From the NCBI GenBank assembly GCA_011009095.1, contig VTPC01000674.1, positions 455,267 to 519,266 on the forward strand: a DNA stretch of 64,000 nucleotides, in the 5' to 3' direction. Source of the stretch: Ignelater luminosus. Its lineage: Eukaryota > Arthropoda > Insecta > Coleoptera > Elateridae. The position numbers were made by a program, and so were the translations under genes. Every line of letters begins with the position of its first letter. The stretch's first letter is position 1. This document shows positions 36,300-49,189 of the stretch, piece after piece. The notes under the pieces were generated by a model. That model had not been told where the DNA came from, did no database searches, and saw only the letters and a list, made by a program, of their open reading frames with translations.

Positions 36300-39200
36300 A
36301 CTATTAATTAGAAATTTTGTATTTGTTTAAATTTAATGATTTCGGTAGTGATGTTTTATAAAGACTCTCCTTTTAATTATCTTTGTCGAATTTTGGAAAA
36401 TAAAATAATTAAACGATTTGATAATGTTCAACAATGTACGTGGCTACAACAAATGCAATATTCTTGGTTCATTAACTAATGTTGAATGTCGGTTTAGACA
36501 TGACAATGATAAATCTGATTATATCGACTATATATTTGAAACTGACCTTTAGGATCATTATCTAGTGCTGTGTTGCTAGTATTTCTTTGTATGGTACACA
36601 AACGATTTTAGGATGACAACTTGAATTCTTTTATGGCTTTCATGTAACCATATTGGTTTCGCGTGTTCATTTCTATTCTTTTCTAATGTGTGACCTCATC
36701 CGTGCGGAAGAACCCATCTCATTGTGACTTTATCTAGTTAAAGTATTTTGCTGGATCTCTCTCGGGATATTTTTGTTAACCTTGTTGCATTGAACAAGTG
36801 AACATGGTTCTGGAATTTCGGACATATTAAGGTTTTGTAATTACAAATTACATCTACATAATAGCAGAGCATTTAGAAAATGTATTTAGTAAATTGAAGG
36901 TACCAGTTTTATTAAGAAATCTTTTAATAATAAAAGTTTCTTTTAGAGAACTATCTTGTTTAAATCAGCCATTTTGTGATTCATAATGGCAATACGTATT
37001 CGAATGATAATGAGAAGTTTGTATCCCTTGGAATTCTCAGTACTTAATTGATATAACTATCTAAAAATAGCAGAAGGAAAAGGCGAGTATACGTCGTTTT
37101 GGCAGAAAAACACAATAGAATATTTGTTTTGAGAGTATTTCGTTTAATAATAATAGAAGAAGCCAACTATTGCGGGATGCAGAGTTTTACATTCAAACCG
37201 ATCAGATTACAAGATATCTTACTGATGGAAAATCATTGTAAAACTACCAGAAGAACTTAGAAAATCATTGAAAGTATGATCTATTGCATAGTTTACACAA
37301 GAAAGACACCTTCAATGAAAAAAGTAATATCGCCTTTACTAGGGGCTGTAGGGAGAGTTATAGGAAAGGTTTGTTTTACTTGCTTTGAAAGATCTCAGGG
37401 TAGGTCCACAAATATAGAGGCACAAGGGACGTAACTGATGACCAATAAATCACGTGAATTAGACGTCACTCTGCTTTGGAATAGTTGAACTCATGAATGC
37501 TTGTACATTAATTTGCTATTTATGATAGCAAGCAACTTAAACAATGCGTATTATGTATGTTATTTGTTTTGGTTACCATAATTTTGGAGTTGTCTGAAGG
37601 AAATAGTTACAATGAAGTAATTAAATGCAAATGAAGGTTTGGTACAGAATTTAGATCAAGACTAATAAGACCAAAGAATTAAATCTATTTATTGCTGTTG
37701 AGCCCATTTCTTACCCGTTTGGTGGTTGTTGTTTTGCCAAAGATCAGATGACCAATTTCTCCCAATTGCTGAAAATGATCTTGTTCTCTAGTTGTTATTA
37801 ACCTTTTGAAAGGGATACATATATTCTTGAATTGAACAAACTAACCCTGTAGTGGACGTGCATTTTAGTATTCATCAGCATTTTATGAACCGGTTGGGCT
37901 TGTTGAGTAAGTTAAGTTATTTCAATCCATAAAGCTTCCTGGCTAATGGTTAATTTTACTTTAAGTCTTCTAGGTCGAAAGGTTTCTAATAATAATGAAG
38001 GCGCAAAAATTTGACGTACCAAATCTTCAGACTAACAGTATTACAAGTATGATAATTTAAAGAAAAGCGAAATATGGTGTTCTTGAAAAAAATGAAAAAA
38101 GAATTGTTTCTTAGTTTGTTTTTGCCTTATTACTCGACAGTACAACATCCAGAAATCACAGACTTTTTTATGCCAAACCAATTCGGCCATTTAGGTATAC
38201 GGGGTAGCAAAATGAGAAAACAGTGGGAATATTCTCTTAATATAGAAGTAGATAAAAGAGAGTTTATACTAACTACACTTCTATAATTTCGCCGTGAAGC
38301 TATAACTTTTCTAGCGAATAGGACTATCAAAATCCTAATAAGAATAACTACTAAATTCTCTTAGTTTGAATTAATTGGTTGATTATGGTTTAACTTTGCA
38401 TGCTTCTAATTATTATAACTAACTACTGTGATATCTCAAGAGTAAAATCAATTTTTTGCGACGTTCAAAAATTGTCAGAACTGTGATTGATCGAGAAACA
38501 TTCAAGTTTAATTTCTTCAAATTTCTTGGCTTGCTGTGATATATCTGTTTCCTAGACTTTACGCATGAAATCTTTTTTACGATAATATCTCATTCTTCCT
38601 CATTCACAAAAACAGATCATTCTCAGAGATACTATTTTTAAGTTATTTCAACTTGTAACTTGTCTAGAGTGAACATCTGTGTGGTAATTATAATTTTTTG
38701 CACATTAGAGTATAAAATTAGACATTGCAAAAATTCGTTTCATACATAAACAATTAAATGTTATTATTTTATCTAAATTTGCTTTATTTATTAATTTTGA
38801 TTTTTGATGTGAGAAAGTCTATGTAAAACTTTTATGGCTATCTATGAAATACAATCTCAAACTGGAAGTGGCATTTATAAATATTTATAGTATAGTTGTT
38901 GCATCAAAACAACAACAAATGAGATTTTTTTAGTATCTATAAACAGTAACAACGTTATTTTTTAATTGCCGAGAGCTGTAGATGGTACAATTAAAACCAA
39001 TTTAAAGTATTGAGTTAATAGAAATTCCAGCGAGATTGTAAAAACTGTAGTGGTTATGCAAAAAAATAACATTAGATAATTGTTTTGATGTTGAAACTGA
39101 GGTTAGAATGATTCTTTGTAATTTAAGTCATTAAAGATAAGTGTAGAATTTAAGACTTGACAAAAAAATTCCCGTTGCAAGCCCATCAGTCAAGTATATT

Positions 39201-42070
39201 TCATAATTAATTTTTTTTCTAACATGGTCGTCATTCTAATATCATTTTTTTCTTATTAACTCTCTATCATTGACGCTTTCGAATTATTGACAAAAAAAAT
39301 AAAAAATTTCTAAACTTCACATCTGTTCGATCTAATAAATGGCATGAGACATTCCCAAGATCTACCGGATATAACTTTAATTCGTCATTCATTTATTAAT
39401 TAATCAAGTCCTATTAAGGTATTAATTCATTTATAGTATATAATTTTTTTAGTACCGTAACTTTACTGAATTATTAACGTATATCCTGTACTTTCATTAA
39501 TTTACGCTATGCAATTTGTTTCTAAGAATCTTTTTATGTGGTATAATTTAATATGAGTATGAAACATGAAATTAGTTGTCAGAAGAACTTAGCGGCGACA
39601 TTTTCATGCAAAATTAACATATATTGAAAGTGACTGTTAAAACTTGCCTGGCGTATGTAAATGTCGCAATCAAAATCGAAAGAAAAGTGTCCACTCAAGA
39701 GCCCGTATCGGAAGGTAGATAAAGTAACTTGTTCCCATAACCTTCGGTAATGGCTTACGTTACAACGGTGATCCAAACAACTTTGCGACAGGTTCCACTG
39801 AATACTATTATGGAGGCGGTTCCTTGAGATTTTATGAAATAATAATTTATCGAAATTTTGTAGTTCTGTATTTATGTATGTACACGAGAGTTCATGCTGG
39901 AGATGTTTAATTTTTATGATAATGAATTCTATTTTCAGTTTCAGTGATGTAAATTAATTGCCTGCGTTTGTATTAATAGAATTTTCCTCCACAGTAGGTT
40001 TGTCGTTTTACGTTTTATTGTCTTGTTTTATGTAGTACTCGTATTATACACGGTATAGTGAAGTTTTTCGGGAACTATTTTATGCGATTAACTTGCAAAT
40101 TAGACTTAACAGAATAAAATAAATGAAAATTGGTTTTGAAATCTCACGGGTATTCTTCCTCTGGCTACATGTATGGCTTCCATATTGTTTTGACCAATCC
40201 TACTTTTATTTTATGTTAGGACAAATATATTCGTCATAATCATAATTTTGTGGTTTCAAATTATCTCTTTTCTCTGGTATAAAGAGATTAGTTTGCGTTC
40301 TTCAAACCGAATTGCTTTAGATCTATGGTAAAATACTATCTTTTAAATTATTTGTTACAAATTCAAAAAAATTAATATAACATGCAGGATGTTGAAATCA
40401 AGATGGTCTCATCGTTTAATACGTTAAGTACGAAAAGGTACTCAGAAAAATGATAGTCCGGATAGACCCATTTAAAGCAAAAATTAGAAATTACCAAGCG
40501 AAACATACACAAATCTGCAAAGGTGATGTAGGTAGGTAGGTAGATAGATAGGTACTTGAAATGTGAAATAAAAATGGTAAGCGAAAACGCTTACAAAAAT
40601 GAAACAGATCAAGCATAACTCAATGTAATGAAGACAAGAATCTAGCACATACAGTGAGATTGATAAACAAACCGTGTAAACTGTAGATAAAGTCTCTTGG
40701 AATAGATAGAGAATTTTTTTATTCCCTAAAAAATCAGAGAAAAGCCAAGAAATTTGTCGAAAATGATTCGGTTTCTACATGTTTTTTTCTGTTTTATTGT
40801 CTTTCTCTTTTTCTATACTGTTTATTTAACTCTCGTTTTCCTTTACCTCACAGTACGTCGAACTATCTAGATCTTTATTCTCAAACGTTGGCTGTCGTCT
40901 GTTCTTTTTTTTATATTGCATTTTTATGTTACTTTCTTCTTTTGTTTGTACTGATTTTGGAATTTCGGATTTCTCGATTTTCAAGATAAAATTGACATCA
41001 TTGATTTCCAATAACTCTTTATTGTGATTCTCAGTCACTACACTGAATTCGACCTCTCAGTTTTATCTTTGAAGGACCGAAAGAACATCTAATGAAAATA
41101 ATATTTGCGTGGATTCGTGCGAAACTGACTGAAATAACTCCTCTACGTGTATGATGCATTGTAATGAAAACTCTTTCAGTATAAATTGCTCTATACACTT
41201 TAAAGTTAGAACAATATAAGCATGGAATCTATTGTAGATTTTGAAAGTAAATTAAAAATTAGTAGACGAGGTACCTCCAGAGGCAGGCTTGTTGCAATCA
41301 AAAATGGTATAATTCGTATTTGTCATCAATAGTTTGATGTTCCCCATTAACCATCTCTGATGAAAAGAATCACATTGATTCAACTTCCCGTTTCCGCTGT
41401 GTAGAATCATGCCAAAAAACAATACTTTTTTAGTTTTCATAAAAACAGTACACTTTCAAAACCACACCCGCGTTGCAGAAATACACGTTTTTATCTCAAA
41501 AACAGATTTTTCTCAACCCCTTTCAAAACGGAATTTTGGAAGCCGCATTATTATGCATAAATCGGTAAAATCGGACCAGCCGTGATCGAGGTAGAAGGGT
41601 TTAAAATTCTCCACACAGTGACTACTGTTTTAAATATTAATTTTGAATTCATCGAACTTAATCGAACTAGAGATTTGGCAATTGAAAAGAAAGATTCAAC
41701 TAAAACGAATTAAGCAATCTAACTCCGAAGTTACCTAGAAGAGTGAGACTCTGATTGATTTTGAAGATGCTGTAAAGCAATTTTCCCGACTCTTCACGTA
41801 TCACAAGTTGAGAAACACCGTTTTTGAATAAATGATATCGTTGGGAAACTTCATCAAATTGTTAATTACACATAGAAACCTCGTTACCTTAGTGTTATCA
41901 AATAGTTCAAAGTCACTTTTGTTTTTATGATTACTAAATTTATGACTATTTCAGTGTTTAATAAATTTAGATACTCTCTCTCGCAATTTCATTTTCTTTT
42001 CTTCAAATAAATTAGCAGTTTCTTGGTTGAACGGCGTTAAGTAGAACGATCTAAGGATATTCTGCAATTT
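36300..42070. other. Intron stretch without recognisable genes
   Basis: AT-rich sequence with long T and A runs. The only structures noted are a GTAG microsatellite at 40.53 kb and a weak GCAGGATGTTG element-end-like string at 40384-40394. Confidence 0.5.
40528..40553. repeat. GTAG/ATAG microsatellite
   Basis: Four GTAG units are followed by GATA units and a final GGTA. Confidence 0.85.
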
Positions 42071-42079
42071 ATGAATCCA

Positions 42080-42300
42080 GTGTCGAGAGAGCACGAAATG
42101 AATGTCCATAAATTACTGTGGGTCGTTAGAGGTAAAACTAGCTATGTTTGTCCCCGGGGCATCGTGTGAGGTTAGGTGGAGTGGGCGTGATGACTTTACG
42201 GATCTATTCTTGCAATCAGTTATACTTGTAATTGGTAAAACGCCTCTCGCGCCATCTCTTTTTATTTCCTCCCATGGGAAGGAAGAAGGAAAGTGACGTT
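42080..42300. promoter_or_regulatory. G+C-richer island, candidate regulatory element
   Basis: About 220 bases with clearly higher G+C, including CCCCGGGG (42153-42160), a GGTGGAGTGGGCG stretch and a CCCATGGG palindrome. A 64-codon frame crosses it but the peptide is not recognised. It is the most G+C-rich non-coding segment I see in the giant intron. Confidence 0.3.
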
Positions 42301-42309
42301 TGAGAAAAA

Positions 42310-45300
42310 AAAGTCTTTGAATGTTTTCGAAATGCTGTGAACTTACATCCTAAATCAGAATATAAAGTTTGAGTTATTAGCGTAATCTATCGAATGCCTT
42401 TCGTATTATTATGTACGTTGTTAATAGGGCGTATAATTTTAAAATACATAATTTAGATTACTACAGGGTTTAAGTTATGATCTGATGTTGCTTTAAAGCT
42501 TTTTGCAGTTGTTTTGATACTTTTTTTTAGTTCATTCGAGTGAATATTAGTTACCATATCATTATAGTTTTTTATTTGTATTTGTAGACCCATCTTATTT
42601 ATTTTTTTGTTTATTCTTGACATTTTCACTGCAACATGCAACTACTGGGAAGGTTAAACTGATATGAAATTTCTAAAAGAACCTTGAAATAATTTTTTTA
42701 CATGTGTAATTTTTTAAGTTTTGCTTTTTATTAAGAAACTTTTTTCGAACATTTTGCATCTAATAAAAATTCCACTGAACTTGTTATTATTCCGGGAGTG
42801 CTATTGTTGAGAGTTGTTACATCATTAGACTTTCAAAATCTTGTTTGTCAGATTCCCATGTTTTCTGCGAGATTTATTTTAGAATGGAATCGCATACTCG
42901 AATATCAAATTTAATTATCGATATTAGAAAAATTGGAGCATGTTAGTTTTGTCGCTTCCGGTATAACTTGAAAGGGGAAAAATATAAAACACGAACAACC
43001 TAGGAGAGCATAGTACAATTAAAATCTTTTAGCCATTTTTGGGTCTCACAAAACTTTCTATTTTGGCATCTAACTCTCACTATTCAGATGTAAAATCCGG
43101 CAATTATAAACTCAGGTATTATTAATTAGTGTCGTCACGTAATTTTACTGTTTCTTTTCTTATTATTTTTTTTATTTTTTATTTATTTAGATATAATTAA
43201 AAAAATACATTACAGCTTGTTTGTTAATGTAATATCCTAAGTATAATTTACAAGGCTGTTCATTATAAATAAATTGGTTCATCATAGCGTAGATTTATAA
43301 TATCATATTAAATAAATATGTGCGTATTTAACGTCTTCGTTGAACCTAAGATTTGCGTGCAGGTAATAACTTCTCCTGTCCGGTCGTCAGCAAAAGTTTC
43401 TTGTAAATACGTTGTGAATCGAAAGGGGAACAAACTGGTAAAAATTTACAAAATCCCTTTCTTGCATGTGATGACATTCTGTTACTATCCTCATTGTTCG
43501 TTAAAGTCTCCATTATGACTTTGTATGTACTCTACACAGTAAACCTCATTAAGCTTGCAGATAGCATTTTTACCAAAAAGAGTAAAAAATGTAAGCATTA
43601 AATGCATACACGTCGACAATGGAATAAAAACTCTACTCTCAGTATGGTGGACGTAGGTTGAAACGAATTCCAATCGTTTTATTAGCAAATTAAAGGTCAA
43701 TTAAGAAAATACCACTTATGGCTTTATTACCATACGTTTTAGGAAAAACCATTATTGTCTTTTTATTTTCACTTTTTAAGGTAATTCACGGTATACTGAA
43801 CACAAGGAAGATCAGTGTTTAAATTAAGTACGATAAGAAGGAACTAACCTTTAAAAACAACTGAATCATTGTATAATTTAGTTTTTACTTTGTTAGGGTA
43901 ACTAAGTTCTTCGCCAGCAGCGTTGCTTGTAACTTTTATGTTTAAACACGGCAAGAGCAAAAAAGCGAGGCAAATAACCTTTTGCAGTATTTGAAAGATA
44001 AAAGACTTATCGCAAAGCGTTTAATTATCGTAAGTGATAGATTGCTCTGTACGTATTTCAACTTTTCAAGTACGTGCATCTGGTTAGAATTGGATAATTA
44101 GCATTACGATGGGCTATCTAACGTAAACATACACTTAAATGCAGTGCACTTAATCAGTCCATGTAGGGGAGAGTCCACTTTTTCAGGCAACGCGGAGGAT
44201 TCTAATTCGTTTTATGATATCTATTAGAATGCGTTAGCCGTACTGGATACAGTGATTAATTTTTAAAGTGCACTTGTTCCTTTTTAAGTGTGTGTTTATT
44301 TTTAGATAAACGATTATTCTTTCGTCACTTCTTGCTTTTTAATATGGAATTTTAATTAGAAATCCGTTGATGGTAATCAATTGTATACACTTGCTTTGAG
44401 TTGACAGCGAGTAATAGGGTATGTGGTAGATAAAAATTACTATTATTTTAGCATTGTTGAAACAGAAGAATTTATCGGTAGACTGAAGTTCGCCTAAATG
44501 AAATTGTGCAGAAATTGCTATATTTCTACTTAAAGACGGAATGACATAATTTATTGGTGCTTCGCAAATCAATTTGTATTTGCCTGTTTTATTGATCTAC
44601 TGAGCACTGTCGTATTCTTTTTCCAATTAAACATATCATCATCATATCATATTTTGTTGAAGCAAACACATATAACATACTGTGTTGTCAAGATATACAA
44701 TTGACTTATAGGATTCTTAGCGCTTCTACCAAAATGTTACGACGAATAGGATTTAAACAAAATTAGCATCAAAAAGCCAGCACAAATAAGTTCCAGCGAG
44801 CAATAATAAAGCAAAGTTCAGTACGAGTATCAAGAAAACTTCCTTTCCGTGTATTGTTTGACAGCGGTTTTTGATTAGTTAGTTTTATTCAATCCCACAG
44901 TAACTGTTGGGTTCTTTCAATTGGATGTATCATTGACTTTGTAGTATGGTGTTCTTTGTATAGATCTATTTCAAAATTGTATGGTATATTGATTATTGCC
45001 TATTATTTAGAACATAGACTTACTACATTTTTAACCTTGCGACGAAGCTCATTCATAGAACATATTTCTATCGTAGCTCCATTTGAAAACTTATTATCGT
45101 TATCAAAGCATCGTGGCTTCATTTATATCAAGGGTACCAAAATTTCTTGAAGAAAAGGCTCCAAATAGTTATGATGCTAGGAGGGCTAAAATTGAAATAT
45201 TTAAACATCAAAGTTTTAAGTATGGGTTAACAGTAACAGCTATCACATGTTTCAGGTCAGACTGCACCAGCGTATAGACAAAAAATTCCAATTCCATAAT

Positions 45301-47450
45301 AGGACTTGACGAAATACGCTTAGTTTAGATAATAATGTTGACTTTTTGATCAATTCCTTACTTTCTGTCATTTTTATTTTTCTTTATCATCACTTTCCTT
45401 TTTCCTATGAACTAACTGTTTTTTTTTTGTTTTTCCCACCATTCTTCTCTTCTACTCCATGGTCTGTGCCCCTTTTCACTTTTAGTTCACCATCATTTGC
45501 TGTAAATACTTTAGCCATTCCAAACCGCAAGCTATTTTTTATTACTTCTGTATCAATTTCAGAACAGCTTGTTGTTACAGTAATGGGAATGGAATTTTTC
45601 TTATGAAAAAGTTAGAAAATTTAGTTTCCTGATTTTGCTGAGTATTCTGTAAAAACCGGCCTTTTTCATTTTGTTTATCTGTCCAAGCCTAAATTTCTTT
45701 CTTTTTGGACCTACTGTCTTCACACTATCTTGTAAAATGCCTAATAGAATATTATTCTTTCCGCATTTACATAAATAGTTGAAATGAAAGTAAATTTATA
45801 TCAATAGTCAGCGTGCCTGTAAATCCTCAGTGAGGCTGTATTGATTGGTATGTATAAATTAGTGAAGTTGAAAAAAGAATATTATGAAGGAATACAATTT
45901 AAATGTTACTTTCCATATAAAACATTGATACATGTATCTATAATAAAAAACAACACGCAAGCACGATATTGATAATAAAAAATAGATTATTCCGTTAGTC
46001 TCAGATCGAAATGGTTGAATTATCTCATTTAGATATGTTTTGATGCACAACTCTGCTAATTATAAATATTAATAAGTACTGTTATCACGCGATATTTTGG
46101 TATTTCCGAGATCTGTGGATGCACAGAAAAGATAAAAATAGACATACCAGATAGCATTGCTTGAATTAGTTGAGCAGAAGAATAAAGAAAATGAAAATCT
46201 AATTATATGTAGACTTCATCTGTCTGCGGGCGCAGCCTAAAGCATTGGATTGGTAGGTACATACTAAATGTAAAGATTAATAAGCCATGCATGATTATGA
46301 TTTTTTTTGTCATTTACCAGGCATTGATAAGGAAATAACTAATAATGAAGTCAGAGATGCTTAAAACTTTTTAGAAATTGAGGTTAGCTATTTAGCGAAA
46401 TGTTTGTGTTTGAGCATTCTGAAACAATTTTACGATTGTTTCCATGCATCAATCTTCTATTATGACACCTATCAACACTATTTACTACGCTCGTGATTTG
46501 TTTAATAAAACTAAAAAATATGAACTTACTTTCATTCCATTTACTTTCTATAGCTACAACCAGCAGCGGGCATTCGCACTTCTGAGTAATTATTTCATAA
46601 CCATTAATTTGGATGCTATGTAAACTATAATTATCCATTTGTTGAATAGAAATTATTCTCCACCTGTAAGAGGTAGGTATCAGACGAGAATTACTGCGTT
46701 TGTTTCGTTTGCAGTTTCCTGAGAGATTTTAATGGGCGTTAAAATTAGAACGAAGGCTTCAATTCATAAATATGTTCGCGCTAATTGACTAATTTACGGC
46801 AAACAGGAATAATAGTGACCGACTGTACGCTCCTTTCGTTGGATACGGTGTAGTTTTATTAAATGTTGCTCTAGTTTTCAGCGCGATTCTATTTCGTAAC
46901 GTTACTTTTCAAAGGAAATCAATTATCTGTAAAATTAGTCAGTTACTATTTTAAATTAAGATATAAGTATATTATATGGACTTAAGAAGGAATGTTGTAC
47001 CGGATTTCTTAATAAATAAATATCTATCTGACGGTGGACTATAAACCACAAAATTTTATATAAGAAATCATGCACTTATTTTTTATGAAGATTATTATAA
47101 TGCCGGTTATTCTTGTGGGGCCTCTATCTATAATGAAGGCATCGGTCACGATTCATGTTTCCAAGTGTTATTTATAAACCACATATGGCAGAAGAACAAT
47201 GTCTTAGTGTCGTGTACATTGTTCATTCAACCCACTTGTGTAGTATATATAATTCTTTTTAACAATTATTTTTATTCAATACTTGATACTACTTTTACAA
47301 ACAGAGAATACTTCCTTGTTTAGGAAAACGTCACTTATCCTGGTTGTTTATGATCTGTTTTTTACTTCATGTGCTTTCGATTGCTACATTTTGATATCAT
47401 GAGAATATCCTTTCTTTTACAATCTGTTAACATTGTTTTGTTTTTATAGT
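42310..47450. other. Intron stretch without recognisable genes
   Basis: AT-rich sequence on both strands. Several open frames of 60-86 codons occur here, but none has recognisable content or splice context. Confidence 0.5.
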
Positions 47451-47768
47451 TGTATATACAGGGTGTTTGGTTCACCGCCGTATATCCGAAAAGGGGTGGT
47501 AGAAGACATCATTTCGAACTTATCTAACCTAATATACTATTATACAAAGTGTCACGGTGTTTGAGATATTGCCATTTTTCATAATTTCACCCAATCGGAC
47601 GTATTTCCCCATTTAAATGTGAACACCGCACTATTAGAAACTTCTAATTTGGAGGTAATGATGATTTTATAGTCTTTCATAGCTACTCTATCAATTTTAG
47701 TCATTTCCATCCACTCCTACAAGTGATTAAACAAATTAGACCCGGAGAAAGTTTAAAAAAATATGACT

Positions 47769-48002
47769 CTAAAATTTAACTTCAAATGGGTAATTGTGTT
47801 CAAACATTTTTAAAAACATCCTTGTTCTTTGCCCTTTAAAATGACATATCACACTTTTAACCACTTGCAGATTCTTAGGACTGACAGGCAACTTGAATAC
47901 AAAGGAACCGTTTGGCCGCACAAAAGCAAACACTTGATAACACGTTATTGGTTGTAGGTTTGACTTCATAACCATTGATGGTGTTGATCTTTGCATTTTC
48001 AA
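47769..48002 (-). pseudogene. Small mirrored open frame, left arm
   Basis: This frame of 77 codons points outward in the left arm, downstream of the transposase remnant. It contains MVMKSNLQPITCYQVFAFV and KNLQVVKSVICH. Its partner in the right arm is about 86% identical over the first 71 codons. Codon-by-codon comparison shows about ten amino-acid changes against about five silent changes, which does not suggest selection to keep a protein. No family is recognised. I treat it as part of the element's 3' region and probably not expressed. Confidence 0.4.
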
Positions 48003-48145
48003 CCGTTAATTTTGTAATTTTTGGGTGTTGCAGGTCCATATCAGTTTGCGTTGAACTCCACGTTTTATTGCAATAGTTGAATTGGACTATTAAAGTGCAT
48101 TGAATCTACATTTAATTACACTTGTTTGATTGGACTATTAAATAG

Positions 48146-48370
48146 TGATGGCCCCCAGACATCATAACCCAATCAAATCTGGTGATCGAACAGGCCATAT
48201 TATCAGCCCATTTCGCCCTATTCATTTATTGAGAAAGTTGGCATTTAAAAAGTCTCTTACGGATATCCGATAGTAGGCAGGGCATCCATCGTTTTGAAAA
48301 ATCATTTGTCGGATTCTATCTAGTGGCACTTTATCCAAAATATCGTCCAAATTGTTCTGTAAAAACTTTT
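48146..48370 (-). pseudogene. DDE transposase C-terminal half, minus-strand copy (broken)
   Basis: Reading leftwards, this copy encodes LQNNLDDILDKVPLDRIRQM, then FQNDGCPAYYRISVRDFLN, then ANFLNK, a TGA stop where the family usually has Trp, IGRNG, IWPVRSPDLIGL, another stop and CLGAI. The order FQxDGxPxxY, VRDFLN, W-IGRNG, WPxRSPDL, LWGAI is typical of transposases of the IS630/Tc1/mariner superfamily. The Asp in FQNDG is the expected second catalytic residue, and the conserved third-motif Asp in SPD is also visible. The N-terminal DNA-binding half and the first catalytic Asp are absent. At least two stops make it non-functional. The part before VRDFLN lies in the unique centre of the fold-back element, so it has no copy in the other arm. 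Confidence 0.75.
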
Positions 48371-48475
48371 TAAATGCCAACTTTCCCAAAAGGTGGATAG
48401 GGCGAAATATGGCCTGCTCAATCACCGTGTTTGACACCCTCGGGTTATTATGTCTGGGGACCATCACTGTTTAAT
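48363..48475 (+). pseudogene. DDE transposase C-terminal fragment, plus-strand copy (broken)
   Basis: This is the mirror-image copy in the right arm. It begins at FLNANFPKRWIGRN, where it keeps the Trp that is a stop in the other copy. After a frame change it continues WPAQSPCLTPSGYYVWG. The conserved SPD is SPC here, so the third-motif Asp is lost as well. The segment with the second catalytic Asp was never duplicated into this arm, because homology to the other arm starts just at the FLN codons. It cannot encode an active enzyme. Confidence 0.7.
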
Positions 48476-48555
48476 AGTCCAATCAAACAAGTGTAATTCA
48501 ATGTAGATTCAATGCTTTTTAATAGTCCAATTAAACGCTTGTAATAAAACGTGGA
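48470..48555 (+). repeat. Short direct repeat inside the right arm
   Basis: TTTAATAGTCCAATCAAAC and TTTAATAGTCCAATTAAAC occur about 47 bases apart, both followed by a GTAAT-type string. The left arm carries the mirror version with changes. Confidence 0.7.
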
Positions 48556-48609
48556 GTTCAACGCAAACTGATACAGACCTGCAACACGCAAAAATCACAA
48601 AATTAACGG

Positions 48610-48846
48610 TTGAAAATGCAAAAATCAACACCACCAATGGTTATGAAGCCAAACCTACAACTAATAACGTATTATCAAGTATTTGCTTTTGTGCGGCCAA
48701 AAGGTTCCTTTGTATTCAAGTCGCCTGTTAGTCTTAAGAATCTGCAGGTGGTTAAAAGTGTGATATGTCATTTGAAAGGGCAAAGAACAAGGATGTTTTT
48801 AAAAATGTTTGAACATAAATATCTATTGGATTTTTTTCTTTTATAG
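48610..48846 (+). pseudogene. Small mirrored open frame, right arm
   Basis: This is the right-arm partner of the left-arm frame, also pointing outward, with 78 codons. The two diverge after the shared FEH(N/K)Y, where the right copy runs into a T-rich insertion (LLDFFLL). The start is TTG in both arms, with an ATG two codons later. The same lack of silent-change excess applies. It has no recognised function. Confidence 0.4.
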
Positions 48847-49189
48847 CCTTATAAAGTAAAAGTTAAATTTTAGAGTCGTAATTTTTTTAACTTTCTCCGG
48901 GTCTAATTTGTTTAATCACTTGTAGAAGTGGATGAAAATGACTAAAATTGATAGAGTAGTTATGAAAGATTATAAAATTATCATTACCTTCAAATTAAAA
49001 GTTTCCAGTAGTGCGGTGTTCACATTTAAATGGGGAAATACGTCCAATTCGGTGAAATTATAAAAAATGACAATATCTCAAAAACCGTGACACTTTGTAT
49101 AATAGTATATTTGGTTAGATAAGTTCCAAATCATGTCTTCTACTACCCCTTTTCGTATATAAGGCGGTGAACCAAACACCCTGTATATG

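Larger units (their letters stand above)
47454..49188. mobile_element. Fold-back element: inverted duplication of a Tc1/mariner-type transposon 3' half
   Basis: Two arms of about 800-825 bases face each other: 47454-48253 and 48363-49188, with a 109-base single-copy centre. The outer ends match as TATACAGGGTGTTTGG and CCAAACACCCTGTATA, so the element is CAGGGTG…CACCCTG flanked by TA, as expected for TA-target insertion in the Tc1/mariner superfamily. Each arm encodes, reading outward, remains of the C-terminal half of a DDE transposase. The centre adds the segment around the second catalytic Asp to the minus-strand copy only. In the region I compared closely the arms differ at about 7% of positions. 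The arrangement is not that of an intact transposon, which would have one gene between short inverted ends. Confidence 0.85.
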
